This document shows positions 46,423 through 58,946 of a stretch of DNA of 64,000 bases, piece after piece. The position numbers were made by a program, and so were the translations under genes. The DNA lies in NCBI RefSeq assembly GCF_030247185.1, contig NC_080572.1, positions 124,062,928-124,126,927 of the forward strand, given 5' to 3'. Source of the DNA: Malaya genurostris (lineage: Eukaryota; Arthropoda; Insecta; Diptera; Culicidae). Below the pieces are notes generated by a model. It had not been told where the DNA came from. It did no database searches and saw only the letters and a list, made by a program, of their open reading frames with translations. Each line of letters starts with the position of its first letter. The first letter of the stretch is position 1.

Positions 46423-47596
46423 ATGCCTGCGTTTAACCGGAAAGGCAACAAGCCTAAGGCTAGAAATAATTCAATACGGAATAAATCACAATCCGTTATT
46501 CAAAATTTTTCTAATAACATTCACGATCTTATAGAATCTAAATGTAAAAATAAAAGACAACGGACGGACTTCCCTTCCGTTGATTCTATGCCCTCTAACA
46601 ATATTTACGAGATTCTTCCTGAATCCGATTATAGCGACATAGACGAAAATTCATCTAAAATTCCCAAAATGGACGCTTGTCGTTCTGGAAAAAAAAACAA
46701 CAATCTATGCCTTTTAAATCGGAATGCTCGATCTTTAAAATCGAGTGAAGATGAATTTTATAATTTTCTCAAAGTTCACAAAATTCATATTGCCATTGTG
46801 ACAGAAACTTTTCTAAAACCAAATGTCAAATTGAAAAGTAATCCACATTATGTGGTTCATCGATTTGACAGTTTTTTTTTGGAATGGGTGGTGGAGTTGC
46901 CATTTTTGCCCAACGGCAAATTAAACATCGAATATTACCTTCTTTCAATACTAAAGTTATTGAAAGCTTGGGAATCGAAGTTGAAACCATTCATGGAATT
47001 TATTTCATCGCTGGAGCATATTTGCCATTTCAATGCACCGGCGAGCAATTAAATTTCTTTAAAGGCGATTTGCAAAAACTTACAAGATATCGAAATTTTT
47101 CGTAATAGGGGACTTAAATGCTAAGCATGTCCAGTGGAATTGTAGGCAAAATAACAGTAATGGTAAAATACTTCATAATCAACTCTCAGCTGGTTACTTC
47201 ACAGTTCTTCATCCCAGTAATCCGACTTGTTTCTCTTCCGTGAAAAACCCGTCTACAATTGATCTGGTTCTAACAAATCAAAGTCACATTTGTAGTGAAC
47301 CAATTACACATGCTGACTTAGATTCAGATCATCTTCCTGTAACATTCAGACTTTCCAACGAAGCTTTAATTAATCCAATTAGGTCTATATTCAGCTATCA
47401 TAGAGCTAATTGGTTGGATTACAGATCTCACATTGAAAATCCTGTGGATCATGAAACTATTTTAGAAAATTCTGCGGACATCGACACAGCAATAGGTAAT
47501 TTTAATCATTTCATTATCGAAGCTAGAAGTCTTTCAGTTCCCAAAGCTCAAACTAAATTAAATCTCCTATCGTCGATGACAATCTTCAACTGCTAA
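46423..47596 (+). pseudogene. Fused LINE ORF1-ORF2 with frameshifted endonuclease
   Basis: MPAFNRKGNKPKARNNSIRN to MDACRSGKKNNNLC is the first 95 or so residues of ORF1. At NRNARSLKSSEDEFYNFLKV the sequence becomes ORF2, so about 1.2 kb including all zinc knuckles is deleted. The fusion stays in frame to 47052. The endonuclease continues in other frames (46884-47105, 47240-47596: GGGVAIFAQRQIKH, TIDLVLTNQSH, DSDHLPVTFRLSN). No catalytic RT remains. Confidence 0.78.
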
Positions 47597-47944
47597 TTCG
47601 GTTGAAGAATGTTCTTCGACGACAATATCAACGTTCTCGTGATCCTGTTATGAAAAACATAGTTAAGGATTTACAAAAAGAAATTAAACATAGATTTACT
47701 ATTTTGTGAAATGAAAAAAACAAATGCGAAAAAGCTCAAAAACTTGCTCAGCAGTTCGAGAGTGTCCACAATTTTAATTTGAACGTTGTGAGTCCTATTG
47801 ACCAGTTGATGAATTGTGTTCAATGGTGTCAGATGGATAGTACTGGTCATTGCGGGCGCGATGAATCATTGAAAAATTTGTGCTGTAGAAGCGCTAAGAT
47901 CAAACTAGGAGATTTTCCCTGCATTTTTCTTTTTACTGATTTAG

Positions 47945-48720
47945 GTAAAGCTAAGCACATAGAATAAGTGGTGATTAGATATCAATGTTCAAGATGATTA
48001 CCATAATGAATTGAGGCTGCCATTTTATATTTCATATTCTGTGAAGAATGTTCAAACTGGTAAGATCAATATCAAATTAAAATTTAAGGGTCGTCTCTTC
48101 AGGCAATTAATAATTCCGCAGTTCCTGAAAATATCCGCTTTATTAGAAGTCTGAAGTACGCGTGGTACTTTTTGGCAACTTGAACGTACAGAACAAGTTC
48201 TGAGAAAAGTTTCTCGCTGCTTAGAAGCTGTATAAGTAACTGCTTCAAAGTTTGTTCAGTCGGGTGAAAATTTACGTATGAGTAATTCCTTAAATCGTAC
48301 TGTTCAGAATGCAAATTTTTTTTTACGAAAAACTCTTCAACATTGTGTTAGGTTTAGCAGTATTTATGATGAGTTGGAGCCTCTTTGGGCCACTTTTACT
48401 GGAGAATTTTCGAAGTTTTTTCCACCTATTTTTTTTAACTAAAACCACATACTTGTACAATACTTCTACTTCACGTGTAATAACAACAAATTTTCTTTCT
48501 ATATTAAGGTAACACCTAATTTTCACACTACTTTTGGAGGAGTAAAAACAACAACAAACCGTTCCAGCAAATTGAACGATTATTTCGTACAGTATGCCGT
48601 TCAACACACGATTATCGACCAACAAAATATAATTGCGTGTTGAGTGGGAATTCTTCTGTCTGAAAACATAAGTTCGAACAAAAAATTTTTTGGCGAGACG
48701 AAGTTCGACGGGTCAGCAAG
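47945..48720 (+). mobile_element. Helitron-like non-autonomous element (copy B)
   Basis: It matches 7300-8025 in blocks, including ATCAATGTTCAAGATGATTA, GGCAACTTGAACGTACAGAA, CTGCTTCAAAGTTTGTTC and the end GGCGAGACGAAGTTCGACGG plus GTCAGC. This copy ends CAAG instead of CTAG. The middle parts of the two copies differ. Confidence 0.5.
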
Positions 48721-49376
48721 TTATTAATAAAACCGTTTGGTGCCAAACGAGCTGAGTTGTGCAAAAATTTCACTGAGCCTATTTGATTCTCGTGTTTCTT
48801 AATTTCGAATCACTTGTTCAATTAAGTAAAGGCGCCAAATGAACAGCATACAGGTTTCCATTTTCCGATATATAACTTTCGGTTCAATACCGTGAAGTCA
48901 AATTATAAAACGACTATAAGAAAAGAAAGTGATTAACGTTTTTTTATGATTCGTTGTTTTCCTAATATTCCAGAAATGTGAATCTTGATAGATATAATTA
49001 TTGCTTTCACAATGCACTGAGACAACAAAATCAGCACACCTCAGCTGCCAGTTCAAATTAAGACCGTTAACTCAAACACCAAAACTGTTCGGTTCTCTAT
49101 TTTTTGGAACGATTCCATTCATATTAGAAGGATGTTTTCTGTTTTTTTTTCGGCTTAAACTGTTTTAAAGTGCGAAGTGTACGTGTGCACCTGAATTGAG
49201 GAAAAATGTTGAGATCGAATAAAAAACAATTGTCAGATGATTCATTGTTACAGAACATTCTACCATTCTACTTCACTAATCTCGAGCAATCATTAGGGTC
49301 GTTCGACCATTCTAATTTAAGAGTATTAGCAATAATTTCCATCCAAAGATAATTTTTGAGCTGTGAGAAGTTCACC
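48721..49376. other. Intergenic DNA without a supported gene
   Basis: Nothing recognisable apart from short A/T tracts. Confidence 0.4.
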
Positions 49377-49700
49377 GGGACAGCTCCAGGTGCAGAAAAA
49401 AGAGGAACAAGTGCAGAAGGTAAGTTCAGGAAAAAATAAAGAAGGTACAGGAAGAAGTGCAGAAAGTACAAAACCAAGTACAGAAATGAGGGAAACATGT
49501 ACAGGAAGTACTGGCACAATTGCAGAGAGTGCAGAAAAAGATACAGAATGTGCAGATGATACAGATATAGGTAAGTGCAGAAGTTATAGGTATAGAATGT
49601 ACAGGAACAAACACAGAAAGTACAGGAAAAAATACACAAATTACAGAAACAAGCGCACAAAGAACAAAATAAAGTGCAGACAATAGAGGAAGTACAGAAA
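49377..49700. repeat. Degenerate purine-rich minisatellite
   Basis: The motif AGTACAGGAA / AGTGCAGAAA recurs more than 15 times with drift at spacings near 9-18 bp. The units keep both strands free of stops, which produces long but meaningless readings on each strand. Confidence 0.7.
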
Positions 49701-50640
49701 AAAGTTAAAAGTTCAAAAGTTAGTCGCAAATGTTGTCGAGACAACAATTTTGAATGGCAAATTAGAAGAAAAAAAAAGTTTTCATTCCACGCATTCCAAT
49801 GATGCTCACTGCTATGCCATTTCAGTTTGAACGTCATTTTCTCATCCGTTTAACTTTTCTATTACCGTCAATAATCGTTATGAGTCTGTAGCGTGAATTT
49901 AGAGTTTTTTATGGTAAAATGTACGCTGCCTGTTTGCGTTTCGGCAAACCATCGGTTTTATATATTTTGTCCTGTTGTTCGCGATATAACATAAAAAGGT
50001 TGGGGCCACTATCATAGAGCATTATAATGATATTTTTCTTCAATAATCATTAAAATTGATAAGTAGTTTTGATTTTCTACATCTAATCTTATATTAACTT
50101 GCGCTACGAAGTGTGCAGGGGTCCGTTAGTTTCTAATAATGCTCCTAATATTTCGCACTTTAGCGAATCTGAAAAATTCTCGAACTCCACTGTAAACTTG
50201 CTGGCTGCTTTGGACTCTGTTGAGGATTCCTCTCTGCCTTATTGGTTTGTTGACTGTCGAAAGCGAGTTCAATTTCATTTAGAAAAACCTGTTTTAATCC
50301 ATGCATTTTTTATCCAAATTTTAAACACATCTCCCTCCGTTGTTCTAGATCCGGAAGTGAGATCAAGAAGGTCAAAAGATATTTCTATAAACGTTGACAC
50401 AAACGTTGGTTTGTGAAAATCGACTCAACTGTTTATGGGAAAATGAAAAGAGTTCCGTTGTTGAGCTTCCGAACACTATTTCTGGTTCTTACGAAACCCC
50501 CAAACTCTCCCCCCTTGCACTCGGGCCTGCCCAAAATGAATGTATTTGGTCATCAACTAACCATACCTGCCTAATTGAAGAACTATACGGCTATTTGAAT
50601 GTATTAGGCTTGATTTTCCCGTATCATGCATGAAAACAGG
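49701..50640. other. Spacer with an unexplained open stretch
   Basis: 50099-50416 (plus) is open for about 105 codons with balanced composition (NSTVNLLAALDSVEDSSLPY, WFVDCRKRVQFHL), but it has no recognisable family, start context or splice sites. A transposon remnant is likely. Confidence 0.35.
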
Positions 50641-51180
50641 CGAGTGAAAATGAAATTTGTATACAGCCTGCAATTCCTGAACCGGAAATCGTATCCAAAT
50701 GAAATTCAGTAGGGTTATTTAGGGTTGTGAGACCTTTCATTTGAACCCAAGGTGTTGTTAATTGGATGTGCGGTCTCTGAGAAAATCGAGTGCATTTTAC
50801 CCCATAACTCCGGAAGTTAGATTAAGATTATATTCAATAGCAAGCTATGAAACTTTAAGGTCTTTAATTTAAATCTAAGTTTAAGAAAATCGATTGAGAG
50901 ATTTCTGACAAAATCTCTTGCTCGTTTTCTTCATTTTTTGCACATTTTACCTCATTACTCCCGGACCGGAAGTTTGATTCGTGATAAAATTCTATGTACT
51001 ATGTGAACACATATCACAGGGACCCCTAACCGGAAGTTCGATCTGAGTATAATTTAAATATAATTTAAAGAGACCCTTCGTTTGAATCTAAGTTTGTGAA
51101 AATCGGTCTAGCCATCTACGAGAAAAACGAGTGCACTTCTTTGATACATACACACACAGACATTTTACGTGCTCAACGAA
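50640..51180 (+). repeat. Dispersed mosquito-type repeat
   Basis: It repeats phrases such as GAGACCTTTCATTTGAACCC (about 50731), CCGGAAGTTCGATC and TTTGTGAAAATCGGTCTAGC with a CATCTACGAGAAA continuation (about 51092-51125). These also occur at 21.6 and 42.2 kb. It ends at an ACACACACAGA tract before the LINE fragment. Confidence 0.6.
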
Positions 51181-51349
51181 TTGTGTCGAATGGTCGGCAG
51201 GGGCGGCAAAGGCTTATCACGCCGCTTGCGCTTGGAGTACAACGGCATCAGGAAAATTTAATCTCGGCATTTATGGTGCCAGTATGTGCTGACTGCCAGC
51301 ATTTAATAAGAACAGGAGCAGAGACCCTTCCTTCCCTTGCTTCCTTCGA

Positions 51350-53660
51350 AAATTGTCGAAACCCCCAACGCTGCATTTAATCCTATCTTGGAAGAATTGA
51401 GAGATGAAGTCAAATCAATGTCGTATATCGTCGCTAAAGACGTGAAAAACACTCAGTCTAAAACTCTAGCTGAAGAATTGGAAGCAAACAAATCACTAAA
51501 ACCAATAGGAAAAAAGACACTTGCAACGCTAAACCTTCACCAGAAGAAAAAGCTGACTTGGAACTCACCTCAGGCTGGCGCTTCATCGGCAGCAAAAAAA
51601 TATGGAAATGCGACTGGAGTGAGTATGACAAGAAACAGCGCATTCGACGGCTGCAAGAAAAGGCAAACCTCAGACGGAAACATCGGAAGCGGAAACAACA
51701 AAATAATACAAAATTCAATAACAACAACAACAACATACGAAGTAAAAACAACAACAACTACTACAACAGCAAACACGACAACAACAACAACAACGGGCAC
51801 TCCAACAGCAATTTCAATACAAATAGTAACAATACCTGTCACAACAATAACAATAATATGTCATTACAATATACCTTACCCTTGGACAAAGACCTACTAG
51901 CAGCTGCACGGGTTCAATTCTCCGGGAATCCAGGTGCAGATATTGCCTCAAAATTCATAAATTTTCAAAAAGGTGAAACCATCAACCCTTACAAAGGAAC
52001 AAGAAGTATTCAAAACAAGACTACTCCGGTCTTAGGAAGTAATGACATCAAAGCTGCACCATCCACTAACTATGTGAACACATATCACAGAACATAAATA
52101 CATCTGCAATATCACAGGACATGAGTACAGACAGCCAACTCGAAACTGATCCAATGCGTCCTCCAATTGTACGTCTTACTTCACAATCTGCAAATGGCGA
52201 CGAACGCTTCTTAAAAGCAAGGCTTCGTGACCCGAAAATAATGCACGTCGTCCGTCTGTATTTGTCATACATGGAAAATCAACAACCTACAGTATGCATT
52301 GAGGGTATAACACCAACTAGTATAAAAATGCTATTAGCATCAGAAGGCCTTCCAGCAACACCTCCTACGAATCTACGAATTTTCGGAAATAACGACGCCC
52401 TTTGACGAAGGAATAGACACAGAAATTTGTAATGTAAGTATTCCAGAATTCTCAAAAACTTCTTCGCTTCACAGACAAAATGTGACTGAAATTTTGGTCT
52501 ATTTGCAAAATTTCAACCGCATGAAAAGCCCGGCCAAAATGAAAGAAATTCATCAAAATTTAATAACCTCCTCTTTCGACGTAATCCTTGGAACTGAAAG
52601 CAGCTGGGATGAAAGTGCTAGAAGCGAAGAAGTATTTGGAAATAATTTTAACGTATTCCGGCACGACCGAAATTTATCTCTCTGTCAGAAAAAATCTGGA
52701 GGTGGAGTCCTCATAGCCATAAACTCTTGCTTTACTTCTGAAGAAATTATTACTCCTAAATATAAAGAATTTGAGCATGTATGGGCCAAAGTCTCAATAT
52801 TGGGAGAAGAACATATTTACTGCTCTGTCTACTTCCCACCCGAAAACGCGAACAAATTCTCTTTTGAATTATTCTTTCAATCTTTAGACACAATTATTTC
52901 TAATATGGAACTTTGAAGCAAAGCTTCATATTTTTGGCGACTTCAATCAATGTAATGCGGACTTCATTTCTGACATTGAAAATGAAACAATCTTACCAAA
53001 TACAAATAATTTGTATTTGATCTTACTTCCAGTCGTAGGAGAAAACGAAACATTGCACTACTTTTTTGACAAAATTTCTAATTTTGGCCTACATCAAGTA
53101 AACGCCGTAAAAAATCTACAAAACGCATATTTAGACCTTCTTTTCACAAATTGCACAGAAGACTTTTGTGTGAATGCATCAAACCTGCCATTATGGAAAA
53201 ATGAAGCATTTCACACCGCAATTGAATATTCATTATTTACACACAATGCATCCCTTCCCTACGACTTGGAATATGAAGAAGTGCCGGAATACAATAAAAT
53301 TGACTTTGAAGAAGGCAAGTGTAGACTAAGTATAATAAATTGGCGGAACATACTAAGTACAGAAGGAAATGTCGACGTCGAAGTAAACAAATTCTATTAC
53401 ATTATAAACATTAGCCGAAACATTGCCTATGAAAAGAAGAAGAAAAAATCATAACAGCAAATTACCTGTATGGTTCAATTCACAACTAAAACATTTGAAA
53501 AATAGGAAACAAGAAGCACACAAAACTTACAAACAAGAAAAAGTATTTCTGTACGAATGGAATATTGCGTCATTTGAGAAGTTAAGTACACAGATAAAAA
53601 TATTTTGTGAATTTACATCTATTTATATACACATATTTAGAGCAGGCAAATAAACACAAA
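51350..53660 (+). mobile_element. Non-LTR retrotransposon fragment with Asn-rich ORF1 and endonuclease
   Basis: 51360-52405 encodes an ORF1-like protein in three frames. They give LEELRDEVKSMSYIVAKDVK, LTSGWRFIGSKKIWKCDWSE, an Asn-rich tract (about residues 50-100 of the 51558-52097 frame, coded by AAC/AAT repeats) and RDPKIMHVVRLYLSYMENQQ. 52482-52916 and 53011-53454 are the AP-type endonuclease of ORF2: LVYLQNFNRMKSP, ILGTESSWDESA, KKSGGGVLIAINS, HIFGDFNQCN, YLDLLFTN. Another frame continues to 53640 (PVWFNSQLKHLKNRKQEAHK). The RT is missing, so the copy is truncated at its 3' side. The clade was not determined. Confidence 0.75.
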
Positions 53661-55000
53661 GTTACTTAACAATTCTGTATGTTTCAATATAATAGAACCA
53701 AGCGTCAATTGAAGCATACAGTTCTATTAATTGAATAATCAATGCAATCCAGTTTATTTTTGCATCGTTATTGGTTTTCAATCAAACTTTCGATTCAACC
53801 CATGTCTATTCCATGTTACTATTGTTTTACGTGTCATGTAAATTTCCTTATTTCTTTCTGTGTAGTTATGAAATGTATCGTGTGTAGAATTATGTCACCT
53901 GTAAAATTCAAAAAAAAATTCGGTGTAGTTCAATTTTGAAGTAATCTGTAATTCGTTTAAAATTACATTAAATAATTTGTTGACTCTTGTTTAAGTTTGA
54001 TAGTATGAAAATAACTAAGGAGCTGTCTGATATTAACTAGAAATTAATAATTTACTAAATGGTTTACAGCTTCATAAATCCTACCCTCTTGTTTGGATGT
54101 ATGTGTTATTTGTTATTTGGATGTGGATTTGAATATAAAAATTATTGATTATTTATGTAAAAAAGTAAAACAATCAAGCGAGAAAGCAAAGCCACGATCC
54201 TTTTTCCGATACGGAATTTGACCATCTCTTTCAACAGATTAAACAGCCGATTAAGCAGCAGTGTACAGGATAATTGCATGGTTAGTTGAATAGTTTGAAA
54301 ATTTGGATCGCTGATCAACTTTTTCAAAATTCCACAACTTCCAATTCAAAATTAAATTGACGTATTATGTGAAACTGTAACAACGAGGTAGTTAAATCAC
54401 TGAATGTAAAAATATAAGACCAAAGCTCTACCTAATAGTTTTTAAACACCGTCATGCTCTCAACATCCTTCACAATGTTCGTGACGGTATGTAATGCATC
54501 AATTCAATAAAGCAGTGGAATGCAAATGACCTGTGCACCATCTTTCACTAACCAACGGAGAAGGGTCAGCATATTCAATCGTGAAAGTAAGTTTTTCCTC
54601 CCCTTCGTATTTACACAATTTTGATTGGCTGAAAAGCAACAAAACACGTTTACCAAAAAACGAACAGTTGATTGGCTCTTCTATATGTTCTTACTGCTAT
54701 CGATGCTACAAACACTATCAAACCAATTCAACCTGTTGCGTATCATCTGGATGTTTGCTTTTCATACTGCTGTTCGGTTGAATTACCGTAATGAATAAGT
54801 GAGTATTTATTTTCAACTCAGATGCACAATTATCCAGAAAACATTCATCTTATCTAATTAATATCTTGCATGTAGATAAATTTATTGCCTACGTTAGTTT
54901 ACATTTCCATTTGCAATGTTTTTTTGCAATGTTTTTTTCCGCTTGTCAGAATGCCGGTAGTTGAACGAAAACGTAAACAAAGCTCAAACACATGCGCAGT
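53661..55000. other. Intergenic DNA without a supported gene
   Basis: AT-rich. I see no repeat with a second copy here and no coding motif. Confidence 0.4.
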
Positions 55001-55161
55001 TTCTCCCCACCCATAAAGAAGGCACTGCCTTGAATCGCACACATTCACAGGAATCGGATATGGCACAGGCTCGCGTGTGCTGCATGGCCAATGAATGAGG
55101 ATTGTACCTTTTTCATTCTTCCGTCGACCGTTGCGACACTAGCACGCGTTTTTCGGCGGGC

Positions 55162-55738
55162 TCAGTAAAAAAGTGAGTTTGTGAGAATAGTTATTGTGCT
55201 TCAATGAATCTATCGGTAGTTGCATAATTGAACCGTTTTAGACATACTATATCGGTGAATAATCAATTTCGTGCTAAGTCTACGCCAATTGTGGGTGTTA
55301 TATACCAAAGAAAAAGCATAATCCCTACTCATTCATATTCAGCTCGCTGTGCGGACGACGTGATGGTATTACAAATTGGATGAAATGTCTATTATATAGG
55401 TGTGCAATATAAAAATAATATAAACGAGCAAGTGTATATACCGGGTCTGTTGGCCAAATTCATGATGGAAGCTCATACAGGGGCGTGATTTAATTCGAAC
55501 TACCATTATCGTACCCTAGAAGACCGAACATAGCCGACTGTGGGCGGCAATAGGTTGAACAGCAAAAGATCCTCCCGGTTTAAAGGTCGAACAAGCAACA
55601 GACGGATTTTCAACAAAGCGCGGCCTCAGTAACCTGTGATCAACGATTTTCAGTTTAGGTCGTGCGTATCGGAAAAAAATATTGTATTGCCTGCAATCGT
55701 GCGAAGTCGTCGTTACTTTGAACGTGAACCATGAACAC
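55162..55738 (+). promoter_or_regulatory. Candidate promoter and first exon of a rightward gene
   Basis: After a more GC-rich stretch (about 55020-55160), CTCAGT at 55161-55166 matches the insect initiator. About 567 bp later, ATG AAC AC is followed at once by GTAAGT (55739-55744), a perfect donor. A long 5' UTR with a tiny first coding segment is common in insect genes. No downstream exon in matching phase was identified, so this is a hypothesis. Confidence 0.3.
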
Positions 55739-55744
55739 GTAAGT

Positions 55745-56900
55745 TTTTAATAATGTCCATCGATTGTTGGCGGATAGCGTTACCCGTGAAGGTGGTACCT
55801 GTGATACTGAGTTTTCCTAGTTAGTATCAAATGTGGATTAGTGCAACCTTATTTAGAAAACACGCTGAAGTATTTTTAAATGTAAAAATCGAAAAAAAAC
55901 GACGGACACGGATTTTTTAATACAATTTTATTCCAAAACACCTTTATCGCAAAAGCCAGACGTTGATTGGAAAAATTTAAGCCGGTTATTTCGACAAACA
56001 AAAAACATTTTTATCTGGTTTTGAAATCAAATTTTTTGAGCCATCTGTCACTGCGGACCAAGCATGGTTTGCTTGTCTGTTTGTAACTTTGATTACATAA
56101 ACCAGATGAAAGTCATTTGTTTCGGAAGAACCGAATAAGTTTCCATCCGGTTTTCGCATCCAAAGCTTTTATCCTGCTGTTGCAAATAAAAACCGTAAAT
56201 GTAGTTGCACATTACTTAAATGTTAATGTACAAAAAGTACTGATCTTGGTAAATTAAATTATCATTTTTCAACTACGATTTTACGATTAGGAAAACATCA
56301 GGTCAAGAACTTGGTAAAACCAAAGGTAGGTGCGAATTGGGACCGACTATACTTCAATTACTCGAAGATGATTGCATCAATTTTCCCAAATTTGATTCAT
56401 TGAAAAGGTTTATATGCATTGTTAGTTGGTGATCAATCAAACTCTTTTCGATTGAATAGTTCCCGTATACCGCTTCGAAGCGCCAAAAGTAACGATCAAA
56501 AGGTATCTAGGAGATCTATGGTCACATGAACTGTCATCAAATTTCATCTGCTTTCAATCTCCGAAATTACAGGGTAATTAGTGTTCACAACTAATAAACC
56601 GTCGTATGTGTGGCTTCGCCAAAAAGAAGCAAAATTTCCAGAACTGACCGAAAGTTTCCTCAACTTTGCAGGTTTTATTAGTTAATGACTAAACAATTTC
56701 CCTTCGGCTTTAATGGAATTTTTAGGTGAAACTATGCAAAATGTGTTAAATAAGTTGGTGTTCATCTTCGATGACAATAATTTTATAAATAGATTCTACA
56801 GCAGTTTGTTTTAGGCGGTTTTTTGCACAGGAATTTTTCGCACGGTTTTGTCTTTATCTATAGAAACGTAAAAGAATTGCTGAAAACCCAACTTTCGAAC
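55745..56900. other. Non-coding DNA, possibly intronic
   Basis: No gene motif. If the candidate first exon is real, this is the start of its first intron. Confidence 0.35.
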
Positions 56901-56929
56901 AGAGCCTCAGAGACTCATAGTGTTATATA

Positions 56930-57490
56930 GTATTCGACTCAGCTCGACGAAATCGGAAAATGTCTGTATGTGTATGCACCTTTCAACGATTTTTTCCGAG
57001 TCCAATTTTCTCGAAGATGGCAGAACCGATTTCAACAAATCTGTCTGACTGTAATTTCTGGTTCTGGATATATAATGGTATAAGTGGCCAACAAAACGCG
57101 CTTTTTCTCTACGCTCAATTTTCTCGGATATTGCTAATAAGTGACGTAAACGCAAAAACTCGTTACCACTGAATTTTTTTTTCAATATAAATCAACCAAT
57201 TTCAATTTCTTTAGGCTCGCTTGAGAATAAAATTGGGCTGTTGGTCGATTTCGAAAATCATATAGCTGACACTTCAAATTTCGGAGATATAATCGTACAA
57301 ATGACGTAATCGACACGTTATTTTGTTATCTATCTGTATAATTATTTCAGACCTACGATTACGTTCAAATGTTTCATTACTAATATGCTTGGTCGAATCA
57401 ATCTTAATAAAAAGGCAAAATATATTTTAATGAGACTGTTTCGTTAAAAGAGAAAGGCATTATCGCACTACTAGGTAGATTAAGAATAGC
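56930..57490 (+). repeat. Dispersed mosquito-type repeat
   Basis: It begins CAGCTCGACGAAATCGGAAA with an ATGTCTGTATGTGTATG continuation and has GATGGCAGAACCGATTTCAA. It ends with GAGAAAGGCATTATCGCACT plus ACTAGGTAGATTAA (about 57450-57483). Same start and end phrases as the copy at 21560-22190. Confidence 0.65.
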
Positions 57491-57499
57491 TTTTTAAAG

Positions 57500-58025
57500 G
57501 AAAAATGGTCATGACCTCACCAAGCTATAATCACTAACGGATTTGTATGAAAATAAAAAAAACTTTACGATTGTTTTATTCGAAACAACACGAGTTTGTT
57601 CGCAAGAATTCTCGAAATAACACGGATTTATTTCTGCATCGTTTGTGACTTTAATTTGGCATGATTTATAGTCCATATGTAAAAACAGAGATGGGTGCAC
57701 TGCCTAATCATATATAAGAATATAAAGAATGTTGAGACATCCCAGAGTTTGATCTCTTTCCGCTGTTGAAACTTGAGAATTGGAGAATTTTAAATGTTTT
57801 ATTATACATAAAGTACTTAACGAAATTTATTATTGAAGCCTTTAAAATTCAATTGAAAAGGATCGAAGCAATTTAATATAGGGGCAAGAATATTCTAATT
57901 CGAAATGATAAAAAAGCGTATCATCTCACTGTTATGTTATGTCGATGTCGACTATTTCAATTTGTTTTGTTCAAAAGTCATTGAAAATATACCAGTGGCG
58001 ATTGTTAACAATGTGGCATTTTGGT
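57500..58025. other. Intergenic DNA without a supported gene
   Basis: Nothing recognisable. Confidence 0.4.
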
Positions 58026-58029
58026 AATG

Positions 58030-58330
58030 GAAATACATGTTGAATGTGAATAATAGGTTCAAGCTATTTCAATCAAAATAGTTACCTTCGAGAGCTATGC
58101 ATTTTTTCATCCCTCCACCAACTCACGAATACCACGTCGGGAGGACTACTCATGTTTTCAAGCTATTCAATCGTGAAGCCATTGTTCCACACCTTCATGA
58201 CATATAATGTGTTTCTTAGCAAGTGCGTGAGATGTCGATGAAAGCAAATGATAGTCGGAAGGGGCCGAATCTGGAGAGCCTGGAGTGTGGGGCAAAAGTT
58301 CCCTTTAGAGTTACCGAAAGATGAGTTTGA
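58030..58330 (-). pseudogene. mariner transposase C-terminal remnant
   Basis: The minus strand reads GSPDSAPSDYHLLSSTSHAL (about 58280-58220), the third catalytic block of mariner transposases. It continues through CHEGVEQWLHDWIA to RRGIRELVEG, with stops. It resembles the remnant at 18540-18830. Confidence 0.7.
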
Positions 58331-58339
58331 TCGATTTCG

Positions 58340-58944
58340 CTGTCTGAGTGTTTTTCGTGCAATGCTTAGTGAAGTTTCATCATCAGATTGTAAATTGGGA
58401 TGAATTTTGAGATGCTCATGTTATAGCCAAAAACTACTAATTCATGTGTGCAATGACAACTCTTGATATAATAATTATCAACTCGCACACCTGCTATACT
58501 AAGTTAAAAATATTTTATCATGAAAACGCATAGAAATAAAATAAAGATGCGGAACTTGATCTTCTTTTCGAAGAGAATTCGTAGTCGATTCATCAGTATA
58601 CCGTTACTAGCTCTACGATCCTAAGGATATCAGAAATCCTCGAACATACGACAAAACCTTCGAGCATATCACAACGCGACCAACTCCTAATACTCCGATC
58701 CATCCACCAGAGGCAAATCCGAACGAATACAATGCTCAAAATATGCCAGAACTCATGTAAAAAAATTTTTTTCTGTGTTATCTCATCAAACCAAAGACGA
58801 AACGTATATCACCAAATTCATCAGTCGTTCTTGAGATTGTACGAAAGGAAAAATGTTATTATTAGTTATCAAATTCAAAAAGATTAACAATTGCCGATTT
58901 ATATTCTGATCTTCCTGGTCCGAATTTAGTATCTTATGATTACA
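58340..58944. other. Intergenic DNA without a supported gene
   Basis: Nothing recognisable. Confidence 0.4.
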
Positions 58945-58946
58945 TA

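Larger units (their letters stand above)
45250..47801 (+). mobile_element. Juan-like LINE, second copy, internally deleted and interrupted
   Basis: CAAAGAGTGATATTCTAATA just left of the inserted transposon (45315) and GACTAAGAAATTAATCAG just right of it (46258-46275) match the 5' UTR of the copy at 999-5665. From 46423 the ORF1 start reads like that copy and is fused by deletion to the start of ORF2 near 46710. The endonuclease follows with frameshifts (46867, 47095 and others). A further deletion lies near 47712, and homology ends at 47801. The RT is absent. The exact 5' end is uncertain. Confidence 0.8.

Noticed and set aside
49268..49837. Cys/Phe/Leu-rich minus-strand reading
   Set aside because: It is the reverse translation of the AGTACAGRAA minisatellite.
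50099..50416. 105-codon open stretch
   Set aside because: No recognised family or gene structure; kept only as a note in the spacer entry.
51337..51900. Thr-rich reading through the LINE ORF1 region
   Set aside because: The Thr run is the alternative frame of the Asn-rich ORF1 repeats; only its first part is the ORF1 frame.
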